Positions 23,344 through 34,951 of a stretch of DNA of 64,000 nt are shown piece by piece (position 1 is the stretch's first letter; every line of letters starts with the position of its first letter). The notes beneath the pieces were generated by a model, which did no database searches, had not been told where the DNA came from, and saw nothing but the letters and a program-made list of their open reading frames with translations. Origin of the DNA: Capra hircus (lineage: Eukaryota > Chordata > Mammalia > Artiodactyla > Bovidae); contig NC_030811.1 of assembly GCF_001704415.2 (NCBI RefSeq), positions 78,076,069 through 78,140,068 of the forward strand. The letters are read 5' to 3'. The translations under genes were made by a program, and so were the position numbers.

Positions 23344-23550
23344 GGGCTTCCTAGGTGGCTCAGTGGTAAAGAATCTGCCTGCTAATACAGGAGACACAAG
23401 AGACATGCATTCTATTCTTGGGTCAGGAAGATTCCCTGGAATAGGAAATAGCAACCCACTCCAGTATTCTTGTCTGGAAAATTCCATGGACAGAGGAGTC
23501 TGGTGGGTTACAGTTCATGGTGTTGCAAAGAGTCAGATAGGACATGAGAG
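23344..23550 (+). repeat. Bov-tA SINE
   Basis: Plus strand: gggcttcctaggtggctcag head, a B box lost to substitutions and a short duplication-like expansion (gagacacaagagacatgc), then the Bov-A body to agtcagataggacatgagag. More diverged than the copy at 22588. Confidence 0.92.
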
Positions 23551-25489
23551 CATAAGTCACATTACTTTGTTATTTTGAAGCAGCACATAACAATTTAGAA
23601 TTAATTTGTAAATGGGAAAGCTGGACTGGTCAAGCTGTGAAGTTTTCAATGTCATGATCATACCATGCTTTGCATCATAAAGAAAACTTAACCACAAACA
23701 ACTCTACCAGGGATGGAAATACAATTCAATTATATCCATCCACAACTTGGATCCCAGTGAAGCTACAACTCTATAACATGGCCCGTCATAAGACTGTCCA
23801 AGAATAGTTTGTTGTACAAGATACCAGACCATTTTAGCTACTTAAGCTTTATGCATTATTCATTTGGGAGGCCTACCACCCCATATCATATAAACTATAT
23901 GAAAATGTATGCATTTAAAGACTTTAAAAATAATTTTATTTGTCTAAGTCAATAACTTAATTACAATTGTCCATGCTTTTCAGCATAAATATGCCTCTTT
24001 AGGAATTCTTCAGAAATGAGAAACATGAATTTTTTATGAATAGCAAATTTGACTATTTATGATTTCGATATATTATTTGATTGTTTTGATATTGCAGCTT
24101 TCTCTTTCTATTTTGGAGCAACATGTCCTTTTCTTTTTTTCAAGTCTCAAAGATTTTCCACAGACCTTGGAAAGGTTATAAACTATAGAATTTGTTCTTG
24201 TAATTCCAAACGGATAAAACTGCCCTTTTTGGATGTAGCACCTAGTATTCCCAAGCATAGAATCTTTCTTGGAGAGTGAGAATGCGACAAGCAAGATAAA
24301 AACCAAAAACTATGGGAAAGTACAGAAGACACACATGAAAAAGGCAGCAGAGACATAAGTATAAACCATAATGCAGAGAGGAGACAAGAGGAAACTCACA
24401 GGGATGAGTAGAAACAAACTAGGCAGAAAGGAGAGACCAAGGAACTAAGACACGAATATGGCAGATTCTGAAAGTGGTATACAGATGGTCAGTACCTAAC
24501 TTGCATAAGTAACTTCTGCAAAATGAAAATATGTGGCTTCTTGTTTAAACTCTGTTCAGTGACAGTGGCGCATTAAACCAAGTACAAGAATAATTTTGAA
24601 CATGGAATCATGTAAGCCATGAACCTGGCTCTGCTGATGGCTTTCTCACTCTTCCTAGGAAGTGGCTCTTTGATGCTGGCATTGACACACTGCTCCCTTA
24701 TCACTGGTCTCCACACTCTGAATCTTATCATCACCCAGGCCTGCAGAGTATATCACTCACTTGCAACCTTGGAAAAACGTATGACTCAGTATAAACAATA
24801 TGAAAATGAATTAAATTTGAAAACTAAATAAACCAAAATTGCTCTGTCTTTATCACTGAATGTATTCATATACTTTAAACCTGAAAATTGACAGCTACTT
24901 GCTCCTTATAAATTAAAGGTACATCATGAAAACACAGTACATGATAGGTGCCTGATCCAAGGGCACCAAAAGACAACTGGTATAGTCTCAATTTTATAAA
25001 AAGTAATGAGATAATCTTTAGGTGTTTTTCCATTAATTTTTAGCAAAGTTGAAGTAAAATGGTGTGTTTATTATGGAAGAAAAGTCCCTTAGCACTCCTT
25101 CCAACCAGAGGCACCCCTGAGGTGCTCCTATATAACATTACTTAGTATATTGTGACTCTCAGGTAACATATGGCAAAGCATTATGTAAACAAAGGAGACT
25201 AAATACATATTTCTCTTGATTTTCCAGGGGTAGACATTTGAATTTTATATCCCACCAAATAACCCAGTAACTAAGGATTCAATCATCTTTGAGCTCTAAT
25301 CCTACATTTCTATCTTCACTTTGGTAACTCAGCCTATCTGAAGTGAAAGAAAATCTGTCTATCCATCTATCTTTTGGTACATTTACTATCCAGAAAAATA
25401 TTCTACTCATTATTGTCAGTGACATTACAGTTCTTTCTGTTATCTGAGATCGAAACAGCTATGATTGCTTTTTCATTGCTTGATCTAGT
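23551..25489. other. Mostly unique DNA with one old repeat relic
   Basis: No coding exon that I can defend. Around 24490-24640 the piece ataagtaacttctgcaaaat, gaaaatatgtggcttcttgt and gcattaaaccaagtacaag looks like a known old mammalian interspersed repeat whose family I cannot name with confidence. A 70-codon frame at 24619-24831 starts with a hydrophobic run (MNLALLMAFSLFLGSGSLML) but overlaps the end of that relic and has no other support. Confidence 0.45.
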
Positions 25490-25657
25490 CTGTTATTGAC
25501 TCCTATCAATTCCAATATTAACTGTCCCACCACTCAGGCCTTCCTTTCTAGCCACTTCCTTCTCACCAAAAACCAGCCCTTGAAATCTCTCACTTGGGCT
25601 ACTTCAATAGTCTCCTAACCATGTACCTCTACCTCCAATATCTCTCCACTGTTTCTA

Positions 25658-26044
25658 TCAAAGAATTGATGCTCTTGAACTGTGGTGTCGGAGAAAACTC
25701 TTGAGAGTCCCTTGGACTGCAAGGAGATCAAACCAGTAAATCCTAAAGGAAATCAGTCCTGAATAATAAATATTGGAAGGACTGATGCTGATGCTGAAAC
25801 TTCAATACTTTGGCCACTTGATGTGAAGAATTGACTCATTGGAAAAGACCCTGATGCTGGGAAAGATTGAAGGTAGGAGGAGAAGGGGACGACAGAAGAT
25901 GAGATGGTTGGTTGGCATCACCGACTCGATGGACATGAGTTTGAATATGTTCCGGGAGTTGGTGATGGACATGGAAGCCTTGCGTGCTGCAGTCCATGGG
26001 GCTGCAAAGAGTCTGACATGACTGACTGAACTGAACTGAACTGA
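25658..26044 (+). mobile_element. BovB LINE 3' end inside L2
   Basis: Plus-strand BovB, 5'-truncated at the aaagaattgatgctcttgaa segment and ending in ctgaactgaactgaactga. Flanked by tttcta at 25652-25657 and 26045-26050, a likely short target-site duplication. The open frame at 25839-26021 gives the conserved RTE C-terminal block LEKTLMLGKIEGRRRRGRQK-like residues; an upstream stop (agtaaatcctaa region) and indels break it. Confidence 0.93.
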
Positions 26045-26301
26045 TTTCTACTAATGTTCATCTTATTTAAGAAGATCATATCATTTCATGTTTCAAAAAC
26101 CAAAGTTAGATCCACATATTTTGGTTAGAGTTAGTTTTGCCTTTGCATGTCATCCCTTCTTTTGACTCCTTCAATTTTGAGTCCCAATATTCACTTTCTA
26201 CCCTTCACTTGCATTTCTTTCCCATCCTATCTTTATGATTGAACTGACCTAAACTATATGCTTGTTTTGCTATATTTTCCTGTCTTCAATTCATTGTTTC
26301 T

Positions 26302-26597
26302 GCTGTTCTCTGCCAGAGAAGGCGATGGCACCCCACTCCAGTACTCTTGCCTGGAAAATCCCATGGGCGGAGGAGCCTGGTAGGCTGCAGTCCATGGGGT
26401 TGCTAAGAGTCGGACACGACTGAGCAACTTCAGTTTCACTTTTCACTTTCATGCATTGGAAAAGGAAATGGCAACCCACTCCAGTGTTCTTGCCTGGAGA
26501 ATCCCAGGGACAGGGGAGCCTGGTGGGCTGCCATCTATGGGGTCGCACAGAGTCGGACACGACTGAAGTGTCTTAGCAGCAGCAGCAGCTGTTCTCT
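26302..26597 (+). repeat. Bov-A2 SINE with 10-bp TSD
   Basis: The direct repeat gctgttctct is at 26302-26311 and 26588-26597. Inside is a complete plus-strand Bov-A2: agagaaggcgatggcacccc start, two monomers joined by the ttcacttttcactttcatgc linker (26435-26454), and an agcagcagcagcag tail. Low divergence from the family sequence suggests a recent insertion. Confidence 0.95.
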
Positions 26598-26790
26598 ACA
26601 TCTAGAACACTATCTATCTTGGTAATATAGAGTCCTAAGATGGGAAACTGAATTAGGTTAGGTTCACTAACACATAAACTTTGCAAGGACATAATTTTGT
26701 TTTCTTTTTACTCTTTACTGATGCAGCAAAAGTGCCGAGAACTGTGACCAACACATACAATAAACGTGTTGAATGAATGGATAAGAATTT

Positions 26791-28224
26791 AATGGCTTAA
26801 AATGCCAACCAATGCACACTTTTCTTGAAAATGGCCCCAGAGCACTTATTTATTTACTTATTACATACAATATTCCAGCCATATTGATTATATACATAAT
26901 ATTTCAGTCATATGGATATGTATAAATGTATACACCCACAATTAATAAAAAAGCTTCAGGAATTTTTTTAGAACATTACATGTAACTGCAGACTTAGAGT
27001 TTGTTTTTATTTTTCCAAGTTTCTGTATTCTTAGGATTTCATGCCAACTATATACTATCCTTTCTTATGTTCATAAAACTCTTTATCTCTGGATACCTAA
27101 CCTTGGTCCTGGTATCCTAAGGTTGCAGCCACTAAATGAGAGTAACAGGATAATTTTCCTTCTGGCTTACGAGGTACACTTAATCAGCTACTGAAAGACT
27201 AACAAGTGAGAGGAATGAGGGCTGAGGCTGATTTACAGCCAAGAAAAATAGGTAAGACTTAGGAGGGAAAAAGTACTGCCAGTATATTAATCTCAAACAA
27301 TACGTCTTGAAGAATGAAACATGTCCAAAATGTTTTGATGAAATGGCAGTCCTTTGCATATTGGTTTATTAAGAATTTTATGTACAGATGGGTGTGCTGC
27401 AGTGAATTAATTTATAGGCCAGTAACAACCAAATTTCTGAAAGGTCCTCAATTTTAATTTAGAAAATCCAAGACTGTCATAATTCAAAAAGTATTTCTTA
27501 AAAAGTGTCCCTTCAAGGACAAAATAATCTTTGAGTATCTTGTACGACAATAATTTCTGCCCATTAGAATTGACTCATATATTCAATTCAATACTTGCAC
27601 AGAGTATCAGAGATATAAAAAGTTCCTCAGAGGCACTTCTTCTAGTGTCTCTTCTTTAATTGGGTAGATGAGAAAAGTGAATGCCATTGCTGAACATTTT
27701 CAGCATAATTATATATGACCTTGGCAATGGCAGCAAAGTTAATAACTAGATATTTCAAAGAAGTCATGGTATATGTAATTATTAAGAAGAATAACATGTC
27801 ATGCTATTTATGAGTATTTATTAAAATACTTCACAGGCAAAATTATACACCCACTAAAAAATAGTATGCAATTCCTTTCAAACCCGTGTTTCCCTTAGGA
27901 CTAAATTTCATGGACAAATTGTTTTCCAGATTTAAATTTTACTTTCTGCTCATATCCCTGACCATGTTTTCTCAGTGTTTTTCTTCCGAAGAAATGCAGC
28001 TACAAACCATACATCAAAGAGATAATACCGTTACAGAAATCCAAAGAGTTCTTGGGTAATACCAGTTGTGTTTTCATTTTTGTTGCTGTTGTTGTTTGAA
28101 AAATGCTTCCTAGCATTGTTATTAAAACTATTTGTCAGACTTATAGAACTTATTTTACATTTCTATTGCTTGGCATTGTGCTTAGTAAAAAGACAGATGA
28201 TCATCTGAATTTTATGTAGAAATA
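26791..28224. other. AT-rich unique DNA
   Basis: About 1.4 kb with no gene and no repeat landmark that I can name. Confidence 0.55.
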
Positions 28225-28370
28225 CACACAGAATATTAAAACTGAAAGGTCCTTACAGATGACATGGTCCAAGCCTCACCTTTTATATATGAGGAAACAG
28301 AGATTACCAAATATTACAAGTTAGGTATTTAGTGGGAAACTTAGCAGTTTTTAAAACACTGACTAAGGTG
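28225..28370 (+). repeat. MIR-family SINE fragment
   Basis: The blocks aactgaaaggtccttacaga, tgacatggtccaagcctcac and tatatgaggaaacagagatt follow the MIR3-like core and its 5' flank in plus orientation; the downstream half has decayed. Confidence 0.6.
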
Positions 28371-29828
28371 TCCAAAATACTTTGAAATATATCACAAAAC
28401 ATTTTGTATTGTGGAAATCTAAGTTTAGTAACCACCTTATGTTATTTTAAAGGTAAAGAAAGGTAGAATAATGTACAGATTTAAGAAGCTGTCTTGACAA
28501 TGGGTATATCTTTTTTTTTTCATATATGTAAACCTATGACATTCTCAAAAGACAAAAGTAATTTTAAACATCTGGCAATCCTATGCTACTCCTTGGAATG
28601 TCTCTGTCTAGAAGTGGGCCCGTACATGTGCTTTATTAACTTCTCTTAGCCCTCCCTTCCAATATTACCTCTTCTAACTTTAACTTACTATTTTCTCAGT
28701 CTTAGTGTACTTCAGTGAATATTCAGGTGTAGCATGAATTTGTCTCACTGTTGCAGCATCCTCAACTATGTAGTCCTGAGAACTGATTCATATCCTTCTA
28801 CCTGGTCTCATGTATGTATGCAATCTAAGAAAACCTTGGGAAAAACTTTAGCAATAATGCACAGGAATTTACAGAGTATGTTAAAGTATGATAGGGAGAT
28901 ACTGCCACAGGGATGGTAGGAAAAGAAGATGGAAGATAAGATCTTCAATTGCCCTGGTGTTGTTTGCTAATTCAAGAACAGGGAGGTGACTTAAGTAACT
29001 AGACAAACTGTCCCTATTCAGAGAGAAACTCAACTAAAATTGTTATCACACATACTTCAATCAAATATAAAACAGTGAAAATGTATTTCTCAAAGGTTAG
29101 CTTATCTTGCAAATAATGCATATGTTAAAGAAAAACAGAAATGATAAAAGCAGGAGAAGTGGCAGGAAGGAAAATGGGAAAGGAACTGAGAGAACAACAG
29201 AGCAGAGGACCAGGGAAAATGGAGTGGGATACAATTTCAATTCAGAGATTTATGCTATAGATTATATAGGCATGACCATTATTTCAAGTTTTTGTATGTC
29301 AGATAGGAAGAAATCTGACTATCTTACTAATGATACAGTCAGGAGTTACCTTAAACATGAATCATTTATTTCAGGATTAAAAAAAAACAATGGAAAACTG
29401 TAAAGATATGGAGAATATAATTTTAGAAAGATAAATGTAGAGAAGTTTAGGTTCTGGGAAAGCAGAAAAGCATTATATGGAAAGAAAAGCACAGGTGATA
29501 AGAGGTAGATAGGTACCTACATAACAGTTAGAAAGCATCAAATTGAAGTATAATAGTCAGACACTTGGGTATGTGTCAGACACTTTCATCCTTTGATCAC
29601 ATATATATTTTGCCATTTCTAATTTTGCCCATACTATAAACTATACCAAGTAAAATATATTATAGTTTAGTGATTACAAGGGATAGCACTAGAGAAGAGG
29701 CCAGCAAAAATTTTTCTAAAAGGAACAAATAGTTAATGAATGGGGTAGAGGTAAATGAATAATGAAAAGGGAGAGAATAAAAATTATAAAAGTCATGAAT
29801 ATATGGTCATGAATTACTAAGTCCTGAA
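28371..29828. other. Unique DNA, no gene seen
   Basis: A T run at 28511-28520. A 98-codon frame at 29107-29403 is rich in K, R, N and G from purine-rich DNA and matches no domain. No repeat landmark. Confidence 0.55.
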
Positions 29829-30065
29829 TAGCACTGTGGTGGACCAAAGGGGTCTTCAAATCAAACAGATGCAAGTTCAAATCTCAGCTCCCACATTATG
29901 CCCCCAGGTAAACTACTTTACCTCTCTAATCCTGTGTCCTTATGAATATATAGGGAATAATTATAGCATTTGGCTCTTAGGGATGTTGAGATGATTGAAT
30001 CAAATAACTCATAAAATATAACATGGTGCCTGCAATATAGTAACTACCCAATAAATATGAGCAAT
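29829..30065 (-). repeat. MIR SINE, nearly full length
   Basis: Antisense MIR: a decayed ggttcaaatcctagctc block (caagttcaaatctcagctc at 29871-29889), then taaactactttacctctcta, ggataattatagcattt-like core, and tgcctgcaatatagtaacta plus caataaatatgagc at the reverse-complemented 5' end. This is the best preserved MIR in the window. Confidence 0.85.
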
Positions 30066-30152
30066 AAAGATAGAAAGGGCAGGTGAACAAAAGAAATATT
30101 GGGTCAGTTTTTATAGTTAATAATCACTGTGGTTTTATTTTGTGGCACAGCT

Positions 30153-30562
30153 ATTTTTAACTGAGATATAATTGACATACAATAATAAGTTTAAGGTGTA
30201 CAAGGTGTTGATTCGATACACTTACAAGTTGCAATATGACTGCCACCAAAGTATCAGATAAAATCTCCTTCAATTTGCACAGTTATCATTTTTTTTTCTA
30301 TAGTGAGCACATTTATGATGTAGTCTCCTAGGAACTTGAAAGTATATAATATTGTTAACTATAAACATAATGCTGTACATTAGAACTCCAAAACTTATTC
30401 ATCTTCTGATTGCAAGTTTGTACCCTTTGACCAACATCTCCTTACTTCCCTCACTCTCCAGCCCCTTGAAGCCAGCATTTTATTCTGTTTCTAGGAGCTT
30501 GACTTTTTTATATTTAACATATAAGTGATATCATACAGTATTTGTCTTTCTCTGCCATTTTT
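30153..30562 (-). mobile_element. Old L1 3' UTR (L1MA/L1MB-like), antisense
   Basis: Characteristic antisense blocks are in order: ttaactgagatataattgac, gtttaaggtgtacaaggtgt, tattgttaactataaacata, tgctgtacattagaactcc and catataagtgatatcataca. It is cut off before the ORF2 end. Boreoeutherian-age L1; sits between two MIR copies and an L2 end. Confidence 0.88.
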
Positions 30563-30589
30563 ATTTTTAATTATTTTTATATGGTTTTT

Positions 30590-30715
30590 TCCATTGAGCT
30601 ATAATCCCATGAGGAATGGACCTTGTATGTCAACAATTGTATACCCAGGGTCTGGCATCATCTCTAACATGTTATAGGTACTCAGTAAATATTCTTGAGT
30701 GAATGAATTGACCCA
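30590..30715 (+). repeat. L2 LINE 3' end
   Basis: The L2 tail signature is clear: agctataatcccatgaggaa, ttgtatacccagggtctggc, ataggtactcagtaaatatt and the terminal gagtgaatgaat. Confidence 0.75.
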
Positions 30716-30724
30716 GAATGAGAA

Positions 30725-30925
30725 AGCATAAGTTAAAATTAAAATTCTACCATTTACAGTTGTGTGTACAAATACTTTCTCAGACTCAGTATCTTAATTT
30801 ATAAAATGGAGACAATAGTAACACTCAATATAATTGCTGTGAAGAGTCAAAGATTCATTGATGAATACAGTAATTATTTAACAGAGTACTTGAGAAATAG
30901 TGCTTAATAAATGTTAACTGAATCA
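30725..30925 (-). repeat. MIR SINE
   Basis: Antisense MIR: tttctcagactcagtatctt, aatttataaaatggagacaa, tagtaacactcaatataatt and gcttaataaatgttaactga keep the family order over about 200 bp. Confidence 0.85.
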
Positions 30926-32199
30926 AATATAGTTGTTTTTGTTTAAACTCAGGCTGATCATAAAATTATGTAATAAATTTATTTTCTAAGCACTCTGGTT
31001 GTTACACTATTTATAATGGTGTCTGTGATGTTTAACATTCAGAATGACTTATATTTAAGTTTATGACATACTCTTACCTTTCAATAGAATTCCGTGAGTA
31101 AACGGTAAAGGGAGACACAGTTTTCATAACTGTATGCCCTTAAAGAAAAAGAAGCTAACTGATCTTAGTATAAAGAACCTAATTGATCAGTTCTGCCAAA
31201 GCAGCATGGTGCTCACTCTGTACTCTCTGATTTTAAATTAAAAATTAATATGTCTACCTGTGCTCATTAGTGAATTTATTGGAAATCATCAATATTTCAT
31301 GTACGGCATAGGTCAATGTTATGCTCTGCATCTAATGCAATAATCTATGAGGCATTGCTGGGATTCAACCAGTGGCTGGAGAAGTTTCATATTCAGCAGA
31401 AGATGGCATTAGCAGAGAACATGATGAAACAAGAAGAAATCAACAGCCTTTCTCTATCCCACTACAAAATTAACAATGGCTCTCTATGAAATCTGTTAAC
31501 TCAAAATATCTAACTATAAGAGAGGAAAGCACAGAAAATCTTCAAGACAATGTTGAAGTTAAGCTTTTTAAAGAACAGCTATTTAAAAGACACATTTTAA
31601 AGTAATGTTTAATGTCATTGGAGAATGCCAGTGATACAAAGTTAAACATGAAATGAGAATGGAAAACTATAAACAATATGGGCCCAATTTTACACAATTA
31701 TCTTTTGTAACCTTTTTAGATATAGATTCTAAGGAATTATGCAAATATAATAATCGCAGTCACCTCTAAATATTTAAGTTATGGATGCCTTTTCTTTTCT
31801 TCTTAATATGTGCAGGTTAGGTTAATTATATTCTCACTCTTAGGAAAATAAGAATACATGAGGAATTGAAAAGAGTAGCAGAGTTGAAGTTGAAAGAAAA
31901 AATATAATAGAGAATCCTGGGGAGATTCTAATGGTCATGTATAGGCCTAAATTATGAGAAAGAAGAAATGAAGAGGAAACAGAAGTCAGGATTCAGTTAA
32001 ATATGCTGAGTGGGGGGTGATAAAGTTAATTTACAAAGAAAGAAAAGGCCAAGTGAGGGGACCTTTAGGAAATGGTGAAGCATAAGAATGAAGACCTTGT
32101 GTCCTGATTTAACCTACAGGTCCCACTCCTCCTGGAGCGTGACTTTCCAATGTTTCCTGCTGACTGAGGCTGAATGAGGTAGCTATTTCCAGGTTTCTA
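30926..32199. other. Repeat-poor stretch
   Basis: No interspersed repeat recognised over nearly 1.3 kb. It includes a region (31140-31480) of more even composition with the imperfect inverted motif aactgatct/ttgatcagtt. No coding frame of note. It could be conserved noncoding DNA. Confidence 0.45.
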
Positions 32200-32428
32200 T
32201 ATGAGTATTTTGGACACCTGATGCAAAGAGCTGACACACTGGAAAAGACTCTGATGCTGGGAAAGACTGAGGGCAGGAAGAGAAGGGGGAGACAGAGGAT
32301 GAGATGGTTGGATGGCATTACTGACCCAATGGACATGAGTTTGAGTAAACTCTGGGAGATAGTGAAGGACAGGGAAGCCTGGTGTGCTGCAGTCCATGGG
32401 GTAGCAAAGAGTCGGGCAAGACTGAGAG
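32200..32428 (+). mobile_element. BovB LINE 3' end
   Basis: Plus-strand BovB reduced to its last 230 bp (gagtattttggacacctgat through gtcgggcaagactgagag). The encoded RTE C-terminal block is open in one frame at 32221-32454 (EKTLMLGKTEGRKRRGRQRM), so that frame is repeat-derived. The usual ctgaa repeat tail is absent; a 13-bp direct repeat (tgtgtgagtgcaa, 32429-32441 and 32448-32460) follows instead. Confidence 0.92.
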
Positions 32429-32533
32429 TGTGTGAGTGCAACAACAATGTGTGAGTGCAAAAAATCCCATTACATAAGCTCACCTAAGAATGTCCCTTCC
32501 TTAAAATAAGAGCTTAAATAAAATGACAATTAT

Positions 32534-32858
32534 AGGCTTCCCTGGTAGCTCAGCTGGTAAAGTATCCACCTGCAATGCAGGAGACACTGGTTTGATTCCT
32601 GGGTTGGGAAGATTCCCTGAAGAACAGATAGGCTACTCACTCCAGTATTCTTGGGCTTCCCTGTGGCTCAGTCAGCAAAGAATCCAGCTGCAAGGTGGTA
32701 GACCTGGGTTAGATCCCTGGGCTGGAAAGATCCCTGGAGGAGGGCATGGCAATCCACTCCATTATTCTTGCCTGGAGAACCCCCAAGGACAGAGGAGCCC
32801 GGTGGACTACAGTCCATAGGGTTGCAGAGTTGGACACAACTGAGCGACTAAGCACACA
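32534..32858 (+). repeat. Dimeric Bov-tA SINE (two tRNA heads)
   Basis: Plus strand: a first tRNA-Glu-derived head (ggcttccctggtagctcagc) and partial Bov-A body run to actccagtattcttgg near 32654, then a second head (gggcttccctgtggctcag) begins at once and is followed by a full Bov-A body to gttggacacaactgagcgac. The same junction (partial body ending at tattcttg joined to a new head) is present in the copy at 10794-11100. Confidence 0.9.
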
Positions 32859-33099
32859 TAGTTAAAAGAAGGAAAATAATGTGGTCTATGGATTCCAAAA
32901 GCAATGAGGACTCCAGAATTTTTATCAGAGATGGATTTTACTGGATGCCATATGGTTGAGCCTAGGAATGATTATCTTGAAATCACAGTCCTATGCAAGT
33001 ATAATATTAACTAAATGCGTATTTCAAAAGGAGGCTTTAAGAGGTATTTACATAACAAATTCTGTTACTTAGCTTATACTTTTCTTGACTGAAAGATTA
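32859..33099. other. Unique DNA
   Basis: No gene or repeat seen. Confidence 0.5.
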
Positions 33100-33600
33100 G
33101 TCACAACCTGAAAGTAGAGTTTATTTGATGGGAATGTTTACGACTCTGAGCCCATGAGACTCAGTAGCTCTGAGCTGCTCCAAGGAGGTGAAGGGGAGAC
33201 CGGGCTATATACAATTTTATAACAAAGGGAACTCATAGTCTGAACATCAAAGACTTTTGTGCAGTAAGAAAAATCAGATATCAAGTTAAGAAATTTAGTG
33301 TTCTTTGTATGGGAGGATGCAAGCCTCTGGGCTCACTGAATTCATTCCATTCATATGCACCTCAGTTATCCCAGGCCAAATCCTGTTTCCTTGTTCACCT
33401 TAAGGACATAGCAGGTGGCTGTTTCTTGCATTCACCGCCCCAATCCAAGCTCCTCAAAAATCACCCTGGGGGTGGGGGCATCTGCTGGATCACAGTTTTG
33501 GGAATCCTCATTCACATTTGGAGGCCAGAAATCACTGATGACTGTGACATTTCTTGTTTATTGTTAAAGCAGGAGATATTTTCATTTAGCGCTTTCATTT
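33100..33600. repeat. Probable ancient interspersed repeat, family not assigned
   Basis: This block has a higher GC than its surroundings and a layout I associate with old LTR-type repeats: tagagtttatttgatgggaa, tgagactcagtagctctgag, ctgctccaaggaggtgaagg and later tctgctggatcacagttttg. No coding domain; a 97-codon frame at 33309-33602 is probably a by-product. I cannot name the family or orientation. Confidence 0.35.
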
Positions 33601-34126
33601 GAGGAGGATGAGATGTTATTCAAGTATTAAACTGCATTTTAAAATCCACAGAGTAAGAGATCCTATGCCACTGTAAGTTCTTAAGAAGATGTCGCCGGTC
33701 ATGTTATACAATGGAGAGCAAGCCCAAAAATAAATGTTGCTGTCAGTGCTAACTTTGAGATGTGCTTTGAGGGCTGTGAAAAGAACTGTTAGGAAAAAGT
33801 ATTTTCTTCTTAGGTCTTCCATTATAAGACTGTCCCTTCCTACATACGAGCTCAAAATATACTGAGAAAAAGAATTGATTATTTGTTACACAAGTTAAAG
33901 AGACAGGTTTTGGAGAGTATTTGGGGGCATTGTAGTTACACATCTTCTAACATTTAGGACAGAACAGGCCAACAGGTATCAAGCATTCATAGACCCAAAT
34001 AAGGACCTGCTCCAGCTAGCACTCATGTTTGAAGTAATGTTGTAAAAAGGGGAAAAAATATTTGATGAAGGTGTGGAATTATCAAAGAAATAAAATGTAT
34101 GCACTTTGAAATAAAATGGATTAAGA
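33601..34126. other. Unique DNA
   Basis: No gene or recognisable repeat. Overlapping minus-strand frames at 33616-33943 show no domain. Confidence 0.5.
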
Positions 34127-34951
34127 TTCAGTTCAGTTCAGTTTAGTCGCTCAGTCATGTCCGACTCTTTGCGACCCCATGAATCGCAGCACGCCAGGCC
34201 TCCCTCTCTATCACCAACTCCCGGAGTTCTCTCAAACTAACGTCCATTGAGTCGGTGATGCCATCCAGCCATCCCATCCTCTGTCGTCCCCTTTTCCTCC
34301 TGCCCCCAATCTCTCCCAGCATCAGAGTCTTTTCCAATGAGTCAACTCTTCGCATCAGGTGGCCAAAGTACTGGAGTTTCATCTTTAGCATCATTCCTTC
34401 CAAAGAACACCCAGGACTGATCTCCTTTAGAATGGACTGGTTGGATCTCCTTGCAGTCCAAGGGACTCTCAAGAGTCTTCTCCAACACCACAGTTCAAAA
34501 GCATCAATTCTTCGGTGCTCAGCTTTCTTCAAAGTCCAAATCTCACATCCATACCTGACTACTGGAAAAACCATAGCCTTGACTAGATGGACCTTTGTTG
34601 GCAAAGTAATGTCTCTGCTTTTGAATATACTATCTAGGTTGGTCATAACTTTCCTTCCAATGATTAAGCGTGTTTTAATTTCATGGCTGCAATCACCATC
34701 TGCAGTGATTTTGGAGCCCCCCAAAATACAGTCTGACACTGTTTCTATTGTTTCCCCATCTTTTTCCCAAGAAATGATGGGACCAGATGCCATGATCTTC
34801 ACTTTCTGAATGTTGAGCTTTAAGCCAACTTTTTCACTCTCCTCTTTCACTTTCATCAGGAGGCTTTTTAGTTCCTCTTCACTTTCTGCCATAAGGGTGG
34901 TGTACATCTGCATATCTGAGGTTATTGATATTTCTCCCAGCAATCCTGATT
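34127..34951 (-). mobile_element. BovB LINE 3' part, 825 bp
   Basis: Minus-strand BovB beginning with cagttcagttcagtttagtc and ending at the RT region near caatcctgatt. It is 5'-truncated just upstream of the catalytic box. Less decayed than the copies at 2955 and 8097, as shown by the long open frame it keeps. Both edges touch gatta-like sequence, which may be a short target-site duplication. Confidence 0.95.
34155..34943 (-). pseudogene. BovB RT C-terminal ORF, 262 codons open
   Basis: This is the longest open BovB frame in the window. It covers the region after the catalytic box: AESEEELKSLLMKVKEESEK, LNIQKVKIMASG, GSKITADGDCSHEIKTRLI, KAMVFPVVRYGCEIWTLKKA, FELWCWRRLLRVPWTARRSN and EKTLMLGEIGGRRKRGRQRM, ending near the normal C terminus. 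One inserted base at about 34904 splits the catalytic box, so the true frame reads YADV and then shifts; the first ~14 residues of the open frame are out of register with RT. Not functional. Confidence 0.9.

Larger units (their letters stand above)
25490..26790 (+). mobile_element. L2 LINE 3' part, split by BovB and Bov-A2
   Basis: Three L2 pieces are collinear: 25490-25657 (ggctacttcaatagtctcct, a signature of the L2 ORF end), 26045-26313 (pyrimidine-rich coding end) and 26598-26790 (agaactgtgaccaacacata, aataaacgtgttgaatgaat tail). The gaps are exactly the BovB at 25658-26044 and the Bov-A2 at 26314-26587, each with direct repeats. L2 is shared by all mammals; the two insertions are ruminant-specific, so the relative age is clear. 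Confidence 0.7.

Noticed and set aside
24619..24831. 70-codon frame with signal-peptide-like start
   Set aside because: Overlaps a probable old repeat relic; no family resemblance beyond a hydrophobic run.
29107..29403. 98-codon basic open frame
   Set aside because: Purine-rich composition explains the K/R/N content; nothing else supports a gene.
32109..32483. 124-codon minus-strand open frame
   Set aside because: Mostly antisense BovB.
33309..33602. 97-codon open frame
   Set aside because: Falls in a probable ancient repeat and has no recognisable domain.
34255..34809. 184-codon plus-strand open frame
   Set aside because: It is the antisense of BovB RT sequence; the minus strand holds the conserved RT residues.
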